A stretch of 64,000 nt of DNA from Gemmatimonadaceae bacterium (GTDB lineage: Bacteria > Gemmatimonadota > Gemmatimonadetes > Gemmatimonadales > Gemmatimonadaceae). The stretch spans positions 186,001 through 250,000 of the forward strand of contig JANYHT010000029.1 in the NCBI GenBank assembly GCA_025358925.1, written 5' to 3'. This document shows, piece by piece, positions 1-8,592 of this stretch (position 1 is the stretch's first letter; each line of letters begins with the position of its first letter). The notes beneath the pieces were generated by a model, which did no database searches, was not told the DNA's origin, and saw nothing but the letters and a program-made list of their open reading frames with translations. A program made the translations under genes and the position numbers.

Positions 1-1364
1 ATACTGGTGGACACATATTGTCGGCGCACACCGATTTCTGGATCGGTACCATTGCAATACGCCGCAATTGCCGTGTCAAAGTCACGCGCAGTAAATACTG
101 TTTGCGCAAACACGGCCGATTCAAGCGTGACCACGCGCAGGTTAATACCAATCACGCGCAGTTGCGCGCGCAGCAGGTCGCCGTACGTCGATTGGCCCGG
201 CAATACCTTGAAATTGATAACGAAAGGCGTACCCTCCGCGATGCCGGGCACATGACGTGCCGTACGAACGGCATCGCCACTGCGCACCCAGCCCACGCTG
301 TCGAGCAACGCTGTTGCCCGTGCGGTGTCGTAGGCCGGAATCGGGAGCCCTGACGCGTACGCAAACGGAATTTGCGAGGAGATCGGCGCATCGGCGGCGC
401 GTCCTTCCCCAAATAAGACGCGATCAAGAAACTGCGCCCGATTCACGGCATGCGCAACGGCGCGCCGGCTGCGCACATCGCGAAACCAAGGACGGTCAAG
501 ATTAAAGCCCATCGTAATAATGCAATTGCCACCGCCAGCGCTGACGGAACCTGGCATCAGCCGCACCCGTGCGTCTCGCGCCAAACGTGCCCGTTCTGGT
601 CCGGGCACAGTAAACAGCCAATCCACTTCGCCCGCCTCGAGTGCGATGACGCGCGTGCCAGCGTCAGGGATAATGCGCAATACCAATTGTTGAATAGCGG
701 GAGCGCCGCCGAAGTATGCACGATTTGCAGCGTACCGAATTTCTCCGTTTGTTTGATAGGACACAAAACGAAACGGCCCCGTACCGACGGGTGCAAGGTT
801 AGCGGGATTACGCAACGGATCTCGGCCGACGAATAAATGTCGCGGCATGATCGGCGCCTCGTCGACATCAAGCTGTTGTAGTAACGGCGCGTACGGATGA
901 CGAAATACAAAATCTACGGTTGAGTCATCGACGGCAGTTACGCGCAACAGCGCGGGTGCCATAGAGGCGCGAGTGCGCGCGTGAAAGCGCAGCAACAGAC
1001 TGTCGAACGTGAACTTCACATCGGCCGACGTAAACGGTTGATCATCGTGCCAACGCACGCCCTGCCGCAAATGAAACCGATAGCGCGCACCCTCTGCGAA
1101 CACCTCCCAACGCGTCGCCAGCGCGGGTCGTGGCGCCAGCGCGCTGTCGAGCGTGAGCAGTCCATCGTATAGCAACGCCGCCGCCGTGTGCACACCGCCG
1201 TTGGTGGTAATCGCAGGATTGAGATGTCCTGGATCGCCTTCGATTGCGGCGACGAGTGTATTCGCGTCGTGCACGTGACGCTCGCCAACGCATGCGGTCA
1301 ATGCAGCCAGTATCGTGGCGACGAGGAACGTACTGAGCAAGGCGCACGCGCGATCACACCTCAC
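1..1364 (-). CDS. ABC importer solute-binding lipoprotein, family 5 (partial, C-terminus off the left edge)
   Basis: Reading the minus strand from a GTG at 1364 gives an uninterrupted frame to the left window edge. It starts with a hydrophobic signal and a lipobox-like LTAC, then the family-5 binding-protein pattern: LNPAITTNGG, a YDGLLTLD segment, LRQGVRWHDDQPFTSADV, PVGTGPFRF, and a VINFKVLPGQ region. These are typical of DppA/OppA/NikA proteins, which deliver peptides or nickel chelates to an inner-membrane permease. The GTG overlaps the stop of the upstream permease gene by 4 bp (GTGA), so it is co-translated. It is the second binding protein of this operon. The ligand cannot be told from sequence; nickel is attractive because a hydrogenase locus is divergent from the operon. 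Confidence 0.85.
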   Translation of the reverse strand, partial: MRCDRACALLSTFLVATILAALTACVGERHVHDANTLVAAIEGDPGHLNPAITTNGGVHTAAALLYDGLLTLDSALAPRPALATRWEVFAEGARYRFHLRQGVRWHDDQPFTSADVKFTFDSLLLRFHARTRASMAPALLRVTAVDDSTVDFVFRHPYAPLLQQLDVDEAPIMPRHLFVGRDPLRNPANLAPVGTGPFRFVSYQTNGEIRYAANRAYFGGAPAIQQLVLRIIPDAGTRVIALEAGEVDWLFTVPGPERARLARDARVRLMPGSVSAGGGNCIITMGFNLDRPWFRDVRSRRAVAHAVNRAQFLDRVLFGEGRAADAPISSQIPFAYASGLPIPAYDTARATALLDSVGWVRSGDAVRTARHVPGIAEGTPFVINFKVLPGQSTYGDLLRAQLRVIGINLRVVTLESAVFAQTVFTARDFDTAIAAYCNGTDPEIGVRRQYVSTS

Positions 1365-2203
1365 GTGCCAACGCCCCGAAGTTTCGACGCCTGCTCCGAT
1401 TCCAGCGCATCGCGCAGTCCATCGCCTACCAGATTGAACCCAAGGACGGTGAGCATGACCGCGAGTCCGGGCAGCAGGACTAACCGCGGTGCGTCGAAGA
1501 AGTGCACGCGTGCATCGCTGAGCATAGTGCCCCACTCCGGGGTTGGGGGTTGCGCTCCAAGACCAAGAAAACTCAAGCCGGAAATAGCCAACACCAGCTC
1601 TCCCATCTCCAGTGATGCGAGCACGGCGACGGCGGGCAACACACTTGGCAGAATATGACGCGACACGATGGCCGTGTGCGATACGCCAAGTGCTCGAGCA
1701 GCATCGACAAATGGACGCTCGCGAAGCGCGAGTACCAGTCCGCGTACTACGCGCGCGTACCCCACCCACCAGATGCTTGATAGGCCGAGCATCATGCCAG
1801 TCAGTCCAGGACCAACCATCCCAATAATCGCGAGCGCTAACAGCAAGCTTGGAACTGCAAGTAGCGCATCGACTATGCGCATGAGCACGTCGTCCACGAC
1901 GCCACCGAGGTAGCCCGCGAGCGCACCAACGCTGACGCCAACAGACAGTACGAGCAGGGTGGCAACAGACACAAGGCCAAGAGACCATCGCGCGCCGTAT
2001 AACAATCGGCTGAGGATATCCCGACCAAGATCGTCAGTGCCCAACAGAAATCGCACGCTGGGTGGTGCAAAGGCGCGCGCGGGGTCGATGAGGCGCGGAT
2101 CGTATGGTGCAAGCCACGGCGCGCCCAGTGCGACACACACCAGCGCGGCGATGATCGCGACGCCGGTCCACATCGAGCGGCTCGTGACGCTGTGTCGTGT
2201 CAC
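1361..2203 (-). CDS. ABC importer permease, DppC/NikC type
   Basis: This 280-residue inner-membrane protein belongs to the dipeptide/oligopeptide/nickel permease family. It has the N-terminal helix and the LGTDDLGRDILSRLLYGAR block typical of DppC/OppC/NikC, about six hydrophobic segments, and the EAA loop that contacts the ATPase (DAARALGVSHTAIVSRHILP). It starts at a GTG overlapping the stop of the DppB-like gene by 4 bp and ends in a 4-bp overlap with the next binding protein. It should pair with the DppB-like subunit to form the channel. No ATPase subunit is visible in the window; it may lie beyond the left edge. Confidence 0.93.
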   Translation of the reverse strand: MTRHSVTSRSMWTGVAIIAALVCVALGAPWLAPYDPRLIDPARAFAPPSVRFLLGTDDLGRDILSRLLYGARWSLGLVSVATLLVLSVGVSVGALAGYLGGVVDDVLMRIVDALLAVPSLLLALAIIGMVGPGLTGMMLGLSSIWWVGYARVVRGLVLALRERPFVDAARALGVSHTAIVSRHILPSVLPAVAVLASLEMGELVLAISGLSFLGLGAQPPTPEWGTMLSDARVHFFDAPRLVLLPGLAVMLTVLGFNLVGDGLRDALESEQASKLRGVGT

Positions 2204-3159
2204 GCACGCTCCATCGGCAACGCCCCAAGACGCATTCGCGGATCGAACGCACCGTATGACAGATCCACCAACAGATTTATCATGATGAAGACGGTGGCAA
2301 CGAGCAGCATGAAGCCTTGGATGGCCGGATAGTCGCGGTCAGAGATCGCCGCGACCGCCGCCAAGCCGACGCCGGGCCACGCGAACACCGTCTCGATGAT
2401 CACTGCCTCGCTCAGCACGCGACCGAAGCGCAGCGCGCTGACCGTGACGACGGGATTGAGTGCGTTGCGCAGCGCGTGTCGAACGATCGCTGACCACGTG
2501 GAAACACCTTTTGCACGCGCCGTCCGCATATACTCGGCGTTCAACTCATCGAGTAATGTCGCGCGCAGCAGTCGCGAAAGCCCGGCCGCGCTGACGAGGC
2601 CCAGCGTCAGCGCGGGAAGCAGTACGTGCCGCATTCCGCCGGCGCCAGCCGCCGGTAGGACGCGAAACCACACAGCAAATATCAGTATGAGCGCGTAGGC
2701 GACGAGATAGCCCGGTGTCGATACGCCCACGAGGGCAGCGACACGCACAACGTGATCGGTAACGAGGCCTCGTCGCGCGGCCGACAGCAGCGCGACTGGA
2801 AGTGCGATGATGAAACTCACTATCGTCGCGGCTGCCGCTAAGAGGAGTGACGCAACGAGACGCGTTCGCAACTCCGCGAACACGGGCTGCCCCGTGCGAA
2901 ACGACGTGCCGAAATCGCCACGCACGGCGGCTGTCAGCCACCGCACGTACCGCCGCACCGGCGGCTGATCAAGTCCGAGCTCCGTGCGCAACGCCAGCAC
3001 ATCAACCACCGACGGCGCCTCGCCATTGCGTCGCAGCAATATCATCTGCGCCGGATCGCCCGGAGCCAGCGATCCTAGCGCAAACGCAAGCACTGACACG
3101 AACAACCAGATTGCCACGGCACCGAGGATTCGACGTAGGAACGCGCGCGCCGATGTCAT
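2200..3159 (-). CDS. ABC importer permease, DppB/NikB type
   Basis: A 319-residue integral membrane permease of the DppB/OppB/NikB family. It shows the N-terminal transmembrane helix followed by LAPGDPAQMILLRRNGEAPS, a periplasmic GTSFRTGQPV block, and the cytoplasmic EAA-type loop (MRTARAKGVSTWSAIVRHAL). The start ATG overlaps the stop of the upstream binding-protein gene (ATGA), and the stop overlaps the GTG of the DppC-like gene. This order, binding protein - DppB - DppC, is standard for the family. Substrate is unknown from sequence; peptide or chelated nickel are the main options. Confidence 0.93.
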   Translation of the reverse strand: MTSARAFLRRILGAVAIWLFVSVLAFALGSLAPGDPAQMILLRRNGEAPSVVDVLALRTELGLDQPPVRRYVRWLTAAVRGDFGTSFRTGQPVFAELRTRLVASLLLAAAATIVSFIIALPVALLSAARRGLVTDHVVRVAALVGVSTPGYLVAYALILIFAVWFRVLPAAGAGGMRHVLLPALTLGLVSAAGLSRLLRATLLDELNAEYMRTARAKGVSTWSAIVRHALRNALNPVVTVSALRFGRVLSEAVIIETVFAWPGVGLAAVAAISDRDYPAIQGFMLLVATVFIMINLLVDLSYGAFDPRMRLGALPMERA

Positions 3160-4649
3160 GGGGCGATCCGTACGTCAACCCAACTTTGGTGGAGACGCGA
3201 CGGATGCGGGACAAATCCGTGCACATAATCACGCAATGCATAGACGCGCCCGATGCCCGCCAGCGGTATTGCGCCAACTTCAACATCTACTAACTGGTGC
3301 ATCGCATCCGCTGCTGCGCGGCGCACCGAATCCGCGTCGTCGGCCTGCAGCGACCGCTCCACCAAGGTATCGAAATATGCGCTCGCGTGAGTGAACTGCG
3401 CTGATCGTGTATCGGAATGCGAATACCAGCGTAGCGCTAATAAAAACGCGGGATTTGCATCGTTCTGATTCGGTAATTCGATATCGAGGTCGAAGGCACC
3501 ACTGTTGACGCGGCTCTCAAACGCCGCAGCATCGAGTAGCTCAATTCGCACGATCAGACCTACCCGAGCGAGCGCCGCCTGCACGTATTCAGCGACGACG
3601 CGATCCGCCCCACCGGGCTGGATGATTAACGTCAGGATTCGGCGACCGCGGCCGACAAGGCGCTTTGCTCCCAGTGTGTCGTGCGGCACCCCAACAACCA
3701 ATGACGCAAATTCGCGAAGCACACTTGGTGGATTCAACGTCTGTATAAACAGGGCGCTTGAGACCGATCCACCCAGCACATGGTCGACAAGCGCTCGGCG
3801 ATCAATCGCCGCCGCCACGGCGCGCCGAAGTGCACTGTCGGCGAGCTGATCGTACGGGGCGGCGCCGTGACGATTGATATACATGACCAAGACAGCGCCT
3901 GGTGACGCGCTGACAACGCGTACGCCTGCCGTGTGTGCAAGCGACGCGGCACTACCGCGTCCTACGTCGTAGATCAGGTCAACGTCGCCCGCACGCAGCG
4001 CGAGCACACGCGCGTTTTCGTCAGGAATGAAGCGAAAGACGATCGTATCGAGCGTCGGCCGAACGCCGTGAGCACGCTCATTGCGCACCACTGTGAAGTG
4101 ATCGTAGGGCACGTACTCCGCAAGCCGAAACGCACCACTGCAGAGTGGACGTCGCGCCGGCTCGCCGCGCGGAGACATCACACCATACGTAGGATGAACA
4201 AGCTGCTCAGCCAATCGGTGATTTGGACGGGTTGATCGAACTTCGATCGTCGTGTCGTCGATAATCCGAACGGAGGATTCGGCGAGAAAGCTGTAGCCAA
4301 GCTTAAGGCGCGCCGCATGCGCGAGGGTATAGCGCACGGCATCGCCGCCGACCGGTGTTCCGTCCGAAAACGCCTGACGAGGACGGAGCGTCAACCGCAC
4401 GCCATCTGGACGCAACGGCTCCCACTTCGTCGCCAATCCTGGCGCTACCTGAAATTCAGGCGAAAGCGTCACCAGCGTTTCACACAATCCTGCGTTCAGC
4501 GGATAGCGACCCAATCGCTCGCGGTTCAGGGCTAGTGGTGCCTCATCCGCACCGAAGCCGACGATTAACGTGCGATTCGTCCTGTGTCGCTCGCCATTGT
4601 CGTTGCACGCGGCGAACGTTACCAACATTAGCGAGAGAAGGAGGCGCAT
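3156..4649 (-). CDS. ABC importer solute-binding lipoprotein, family 5
   Basis: A 497-residue exported lipoprotein: signal peptide with lipobox TFAAC (Cys at about residue 15), then a family-5 solute-binding fold with LNAGLCETLVTLSPEFQVAP near the N-terminus and LALRAGDVDLIYDVG in the middle, a pattern shared by DppA, OppA and NikA. It is the first gene of the importer operon and is transcribed away from the hydrogenase locus, separated by only about 60 bp. An AGGAG-like run is not obvious before the ATG. The LNAGLCETL opening resembles nickel-binding members more than peptide-binding ones, but this is weak evidence. Confidence 0.88.
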   Translation of the reverse strand: MRLLLSLMLVTFAACNDNGERHRTNRTLIVGFGADEAPLALNRERLGRYPLNAGLCETLVTLSPEFQVAPGLATKWEPLRPDGVRLTLRPRQAFSDGTPVGGDAVRYTLAHAARLKLGYSFLAESSVRIIDDTTIEVRSTRPNHRLAEQLVHPTYGVMSPRGEPARRPLCSGAFRLAEYVPYDHFTVVRNERAHGVRPTLDTIVFRFIPDENARVLALRAGDVDLIYDVGRGSAASLAHTAGVRVVSASPGAVLVMYINRHGAAPYDQLADSALRRAVAAAIDRRALVDHVLGGSVSSALFIQTLNPPSVLREFASLVVGVPHDTLGAKRLVGRGRRILTLIIQPGGADRVVAEYVQAALARVGLIVRIELLDAAAFESRVNSGAFDLDIELPNQNDANPAFLLALRWYSHSDTRSAQFTHASAYFDTLVERSLQADDADSVRRAAADAMHQLVDVEVGAIPLAGIGRVYALRDYVHGFVPHPSRLHQSWVDVRIAP

Positions 4650-4709
4650 TGCGCAAACTGGACCTTGCCTCGGCGCGGCGTAAGACGTGAACGCGACAGG
4701 AGAGTGCAG
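4650..4709. promoter_or_regulatory. Divergent promoter region between importer operon and hydrogenase locus
   Basis: The start codons of the importer operon (ATG at 4649, minus) and the HxlR-type regulator (GTG at 4710, plus) are only about 60 bp apart, so both promoters and any shared operator must sit here or inside the 5' ends of the two genes. The AGGAGA at 4698-4703 is the likely ribosome binding site of the regulator. I could not recognise a convincing -35/-10 pair. The arrangement suggests that one regulator could control both transcription units. Confidence 0.45.
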
Positions 4710-5081
4710 GTGCCGGACAGCTCACAAAAACTGACGCCATCAGAGATCCCGTCCTGCGGATGCGCCGAACCTGGCGCAGCAAACGCATCAACGTGCTACT
4801 GCGGGGTGGACGATCTCATGCGCATCATTCGGCGCCGATACTCACTGGTCGTGATGAATGCGATTCACGGTCGAGGGCGTGTGCGCTATCACGATATTGC
4901 CGCGGTCCTGCCAAGCATCAGTAGTTCGACGCTGTCGGAGACGCTGCGCGCGCTCGAGGCAACGCATTTGCTTGAACGGCGGCAAGAAGCCGCTGAACGA
5001 CCGTACATGGTGTATTTCCTCACATCGTCAGGTGTCACCCTACTCAATCGGTTGCGCCAACTCCTCGGGGAGATCGCATAA
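4710..5081 (+). CDS. HxlR-family winged-helix regulator at the head of the hydrogenase locus
   Basis: About 123 residues. The core VDDLMRIIRRRYSLVVMNAI, then SSSTLSETLRALEATHLLER, matches the winged-helix HxlR (MarR-related) family, which binds DNA as a dimer. The N-terminal extension carries four cysteines as C-x-C and C-x-C pairs (SCGCAEP and TCYCG); in HxlR/YodB-type proteins such cysteines can sense redox stress or metals. I chose the GTG at 4710 because AGGAG lies 7 nt upstream; a longer in-frame version from 4665 lacks this. The gene sits just before hypF and is divergent from the importer operon, so it is a candidate local regulator of both. Confidence 0.8.
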   Translation: MPDSSQKLTPSEIPSCGCAEPGAANASTCYCGVDDLMRIIRRRYSLVVMNAIHGRGRVRYHDIAAVLPSISSSTLSETLRALEATHLLERRQEAAERPYMVYFLTSSGVTLLNRLRQLLGEIA

Positions 5082-5205
5082 TGAACGCGCTGGCAGTCGA
5101 CGCTTCGGCAAACCGAAGTGAATTTGCCAGAGATTGCGCCACGCGATAGCGTCGCTATGTGGCTAGGCGCTTTCGCTCGCCACGGTCTTCTTGAGGTCGC
5201 TAGGC

Positions 5206-7512
5206 ATGCTCGAACGCCGGTTGATCGAGGTCGAAGGCACGGTGCAAGGCGTAGGGTTTCGACCCTACGTGCATCGGCTGGCGGCCGCGCGCAATTTGCG
5301 CGGGTTCGTACGAAATGACGCGGGCCGCGTGATGATTGATATTGAAGGCGAACTCGCGACAGTTGATGCCTTTTGTCGAGATCTCACGCTTGCGCCGCCA
5401 CCGCTGTCCGCAATTTCTCTCGTGCACGTCAAGCGCGCCGTGCCGATGCGCCGTCGCGCCTTTCAGATTCTCCCTAGCGGGACGAATGTAGGCGAAAGCG
5501 CGGCGGCCGCCGTTCCGCCGGATGTTGCCACGTGCGACGCGTGTGTGTCCGAATTGTTTGATGTGCACAACCGACGCTTTGGACACGCGTTCATTTCCTG
5601 CACAGACTGTGGTCCGCGATTCACCGCGATTCGCGAAGTGCCATATGATCGTGAACGCACCAACATGGCGCCGTTTGCACCGTGCACTGTTTGTCGCGCC
5701 GAGTACGAAACTTCGAGTGATCGTCGCTTCCACGCGGAGGCGATCGCGTGCCCGCGGTGTGGACCTGTGCTTGTGGCGCGGCGGGTGAATGACGACAACG
5801 TACAGGCCATTGGAGCAGCGGCGATCACGCTCGCAGCGGCGACCCTTCGGCGCGGTGGTATTGTCGCCCTTAAAGCGTTGGGCGGATTCCATCTTGCGTG
5901 CAGCGCGCTGGACGCGTTTGCAATCGCGCGGCTTCGGGAGCGAAAGCATCGTCCTGCAAAGCCGTTGGCCGTTATGGTGCGCGACGTTGCCGCAGCCACT
6001 GCGCTGTGCGACGTGTCCGTGGTTGAACAGTCGGCACTGACCGCATCGGCCCGCCCGGTGCTACTGCTCCGAGCGCGTGATAGTGCAGCGGTGGCAGCAT
6101 TGGTTGCGCCGCACACGGCGACGCTTGGACTTATGCTCCCTTCAACGCCGCTGCATCATCTCCTGCTCGCCGCGTTTAACGGTCCACTGGTGATGACGAG
6201 CGGTAACCGCAGTGATGAACCCGTTGCCATCACGGACGCGGATGCACATTCAATGTTAGAGGACGTCGCGGACGTATTCCTGACGCATGATCGAGCGATC
6301 GTCGCCCGCTGCGACGACAGCATCGTTCGCGTCATCGCTGGCGAACCGCGGGTGCTCAGGCGTGCACGCGGCTATGTGCCGAACATCATCGCCTTGCCAT
6401 TCCACGCTGCAGCGACTGTGCTTGCGGTGGGCGGTCACTTGAAGAATACAATCTGTGTCGCGCATGGCCGCTGCGCGCACCTGTCCGCGCACGTTGGAGA
6501 TCTCGGCAGCCTTGCGGCGCTGCGCGCCATGCGCGTCGCTGTGGCGAGCACGATCCATCTCGTTGGCGCGCGGCCACGCGTGATCGCACACGACTTGCAT
6601 CCAGATTATGCATCCACGCGTTTTGCGGAGTCCTTCGCGACCGACGAAGGCACCACACACCGCGTACCGGTGCAGCACCATCACGCGCATATTGCGGCGT
6701 GCGTCGCCGAACATGGCGTACGCGAGGCGGTGATTGGCGTCGTGTTTGACGGCGCAGGTCTCGGCACAGACGGCGCGATTTGGGGGGGGGAGTTTCTGGT
6801 CGTGGAAGGCGCGCATTTCACGCGATGTGGGCACCTTGCGTACGTGCCGCTTCCGGGTGGGGATGCTGCCGCACGTCATCCCTGGCGATCGGCGGCGGCA
6901 CATGTGGCGCGAGCAGATGTGAGTGGTACATCAGCCGCCAGCGCACGTCCCGCTTCGGTCGACGAACGCGAGTGGCAATTGGTGCAACAACTCGTGCAAA
7001 GACATCAGCGCACACCGCACACTTCGAGTGTTGGACGGTTGTTTGATGCCGTGGCGTCGTTGCTCAACCTCTGTCACGTCTCGCACTTCGAAGGCGAGGC
7101 GGCGATGGCGCTTGAAGCGGCGGCGGGCACGCGAGTCGCGCTGGGATATCCAATCAGTTTGAGCGCAGACCACTGTTTCACTGCCAACGCGGCACGCGTG
7201 ATCGCGGGTGTTCTTGATGATATGGAGCGCGGCCGCGATATCACAGACATTGCGGCTGCCTTTCATACCACGCTGCGGGATCTCATCGTGCTGGCTGCCG
7301 AACGAATACGGGAAGCATCAGGGATCAGTATTGTGGCACTTTCCGGCGGAGTATTCGCCAACGCGCGACTCACCGCCACCACCAACGCCGCTTTGCTCAC
7401 TCGACATTTTCGCGTTCTGATTCCGCAGCAGGTGCCGTGCAATGACGGCGGCCTTTCGTTGGGACAAGCGTTCGTCGCTGCCTGCGCACTACAGGAGCCA
7501 TTATGTGCTTAG
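5206..7512 (+). CDS. hypF: Carbamoyltransferase HypF
   Basis: HypF makes the cyanide ligands of the [NiFe] active site by transferring a carbamoyl group to the C-terminal Cys of HypE. The 768-residue protein has all expected parts in order: acylphosphatase domain (EGTVQGVGFRPYVHRLA), two zinc fingers (CDAC...CTDCGPRF and CTVC...CPRCGP), a YrdC-like domain (PLAVMVRDV), and a Kae1-like domain with the metal-binding motif VQHHHAHIAACVAEHG and a C-terminal PCNDGGLSLGQA. I prefer the ATG at 5206, with GAGG at 5193-5196, over the TTG at 5191. Its 3' end overlaps hypC by 10 bp. Confidence 0.97.
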   Translation: MLERRLIEVEGTVQGVGFRPYVHRLAAARNLRGFVRNDAGRVMIDIEGELATVDAFCRDLTLAPPPLSAISLVHVKRAVPMRRRAFQILPSGTNVGESAAAAVPPDVATCDACVSELFDVHNRRFGHAFISCTDCGPRFTAIREVPYDRERTNMAPFAPCTVCRAEYETSSDRRFHAEAIACPRCGPVLVARRVNDDNVQAIGAAAITLAAATLRRGGIVALKALGGFHLACSALDAFAIARLRERKHRPAKPLAVMVRDVAAATALCDVSVVEQSALTASARPVLLLRARDSAAVAALVAPHTATLGLMLPSTPLHHLLLAAFNGPLVMTSGNRSDEPVAITDADAHSMLEDVADVFLTHDRAIVARCDDSIVRVIAGEPRVLRRARGYVPNIIALPFHAAATVLAVGGHLKNTICVAHGRCAHLSAHVGDLGSLAALRAMRVAVASTIHLVGARPRVIAHDLHPDYASTRFAESFATDEGTTHRVPVQHHHAHIAACVAEHGVREAVIGVVFDGAGLGTDGAIWGGEFLVVEGAHFTRCGHLAYVPLPGGDAAARHPWRSAAAHVARADVSGTSAASARPASVDEREWQLVQQLVQRHQRTPHTSSVGRLFDAVASLLNLCHVSHFEGEAAMALEAAAGTRVALGYPISLSADHCFTANAARVIAGVLDDMERGRDITDIAAAFHTTLRDLIVLAAERIREASGISIVALSGGVFANARLTATTNAALLTRHFRVLIPQQVPCNDGGLSLGQAFVAACALQEPLCA

Positions 7513-7775
7513 GCGTGCCCGGACAAATCGTCGAATTTCTCGAGCCGACTCACCATCTCGCCAAGGCCGAGATTTCGGGTGTGCGTCGCGCCATTAACGT
7601 GGGGCTGCTCATTCCCGATGGACTTGAGATCGGGGACTGGGTGTTAATTCATGTCGGCTTTGCGCTCAGTAAAATTGATGAAGACGAAGCGCGTCGCACC
7701 CTCGAATTCCTCGAGCAACTCGGCTCTGATTTTGCTGAAGAGATGATTCTTATCGAGCGGAGTGATATCCAATGA
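7503..7775 (+). CDS. hypC: Hydrogenase maturation chaperone HypC
   Basis: A 90-residue HypC/HupF/HybG protein. It begins with the family signature MCLGVPGQIVEF, in which Cys2 is the residue that contacts HypD and the large-subunit precursor while the Fe(CN)2CO unit is assembled and passed on. The oligomer-binding fold continues with GDWVLIHVGFALSKID, also typical. It overlaps the end of hypF by 10 bp and the next SIS gene by 4 bp, so it is inside one transcript. Confidence 0.97.
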   Translation: MCLGVPGQIVEFLEPTHHLAKAEISGVRRAINVGLLIPDGLEIGDWVLIHVGFALSKIDEDEARRTLEFLEQLGSDFAEEMILIERSDIQ

Positions 7776-8368
7776 CGGCGGTGGTCGCGGTAGACGTGCC
7801 GGAGGACGTTCAATCAAGTGTCGCGGCGCGGCGCATCGCGGCATCAAACGAGGTCGCGGAACGATTCTTCCGCGATCACGCCGACGCCATTGCACAGACG
7901 TGCCAAGCGATGGCCGCACGGTTTGAGCGCGGCGGACGTCTGCTGATTTGTGGCGACGACGCGCAGCGCAGCGATGTCGCGCACGTTGTGGTTGAGTTTG
8001 TGCACCCGGTGGTTGTAGGAAAGCGCGCGCTCACCGCGCTTTCCCTCCCAGCCGTCGCGAACGGCGCGGCACAACGCGTGCTCTCGATCGTCCGACGCCC
8101 AGATGATATGCTGATGCTGCTGACGGCAGGTGCGCTCGACGGCCCCGCGCAGGCGCTGCTTGGGATGGCGCGCGACGCCGGTATGCTCACGCTCGCACTC
8201 ACCAGCGACGCCACGAATGCAGTGTCTCGTGCGACCGACGACCACGTCTTCGCGGTACCATCGACAGATCCGTACATCGTTCAGGAAACGCACGAGATGT
8301 TGTATCACGTTCTGTGGGAACTCGTGCACGTATTCTTTGATCATCGCCCTCGGAGTCGCAACACATGA
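7772..8368 (+). CDS. SIS-domain protein, phosphoheptose-isomerase-like (first copy)
   Basis: A 198-residue sugar isomerase (SIS) domain protein related to GmhA, which converts sedoheptulose 7-phosphate in LPS heptose synthesis. An acidic residue (VVEFVH) and a C-terminal QETHEMLYHVLWELVH helix are in the places of the GmhA catalytic Glu and His. However, the usual nucleotide/sugar-phosphate loop GNGGS is replaced by ICGDDAQRS, so isomerase activity is doubtful. It is locked between two hypC-like genes by ATGA overlaps, which points to a role in hydrogenase assembly or its control, not lipopolysaccharide synthesis. That role is unknown. Confidence 0.75.
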   Translation: MTAVVAVDVPEDVQSSVAARRIAASNEVAERFFRDHADAIAQTCQAMAARFERGGRLLICGDDAQRSDVAHVVVEFVHPVVVGKRALTALSLPAVANGAAQRVLSIVRRPDDMLMLLTAGALDGPAQALLGMARDAGMLTLALTSDATNAVSRATDDHVFAVPSTDPYIVQETHEMLYHVLWELVHVFFDHRPRSRNT

Positions 8369-8592
8369 AACGAGACGCGATTGAGTGTGCCCAACATGAC
8401 GAGCCATGTCACCTGTGCGGTGATGACGCAGTGGTGGGGCAGATACTGCAAGTAGACCTGATCAATCGGACCGCCTCCGTGCTGCTTGCCGACAGCACCG
8501 CCATTGTCGCGCTCGATTTCGTGGATGCCACGGTTGGCGATCGCGTGCTTGTGCACATGGGGTTCGCCATTGAAAAACTGGAATCAGCATGA
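8365..8592 (+). CDS. HypC-like protein lacking the N-terminal Met-Cys motif
   Basis: Seventy-five residues. The second half (GQILQVDLINRTASVLL, then GDRVLVHMGFAIEKLE) is a HypC/HupF oligomer-binding fold. The first part is not MCL-x-x-P but carries C8, H11, C15, H16 and C18 (DEPCHLCGDD), so the essential Cys2 of classic HypC is absent and a CHLC cluster takes its place. Similar short HypC-like proteins with a Cys-x-x-Cys start occur in group 1h hydrogenase operons (recalled family knowledge). It may act on a different partner or bind metal. Both ends overlap the SIS genes by 4 bp. Confidence 0.75.
   Translation: MKRDAIECAQHDEPCHLCGDDAVVGQILQVDLINRTASVLLADSTAIVALDFVDATVGDRVLVHMGFAIEKLESA

Noticed and set aside
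5200-5949. A 249-codon open frame opposite hypF, and similar long frames opposite nuoA-nuoC and nuoH
   Set aside because: Basic, low-information translations without a family; the sense strand encodes clear HypF and Nuo proteins.
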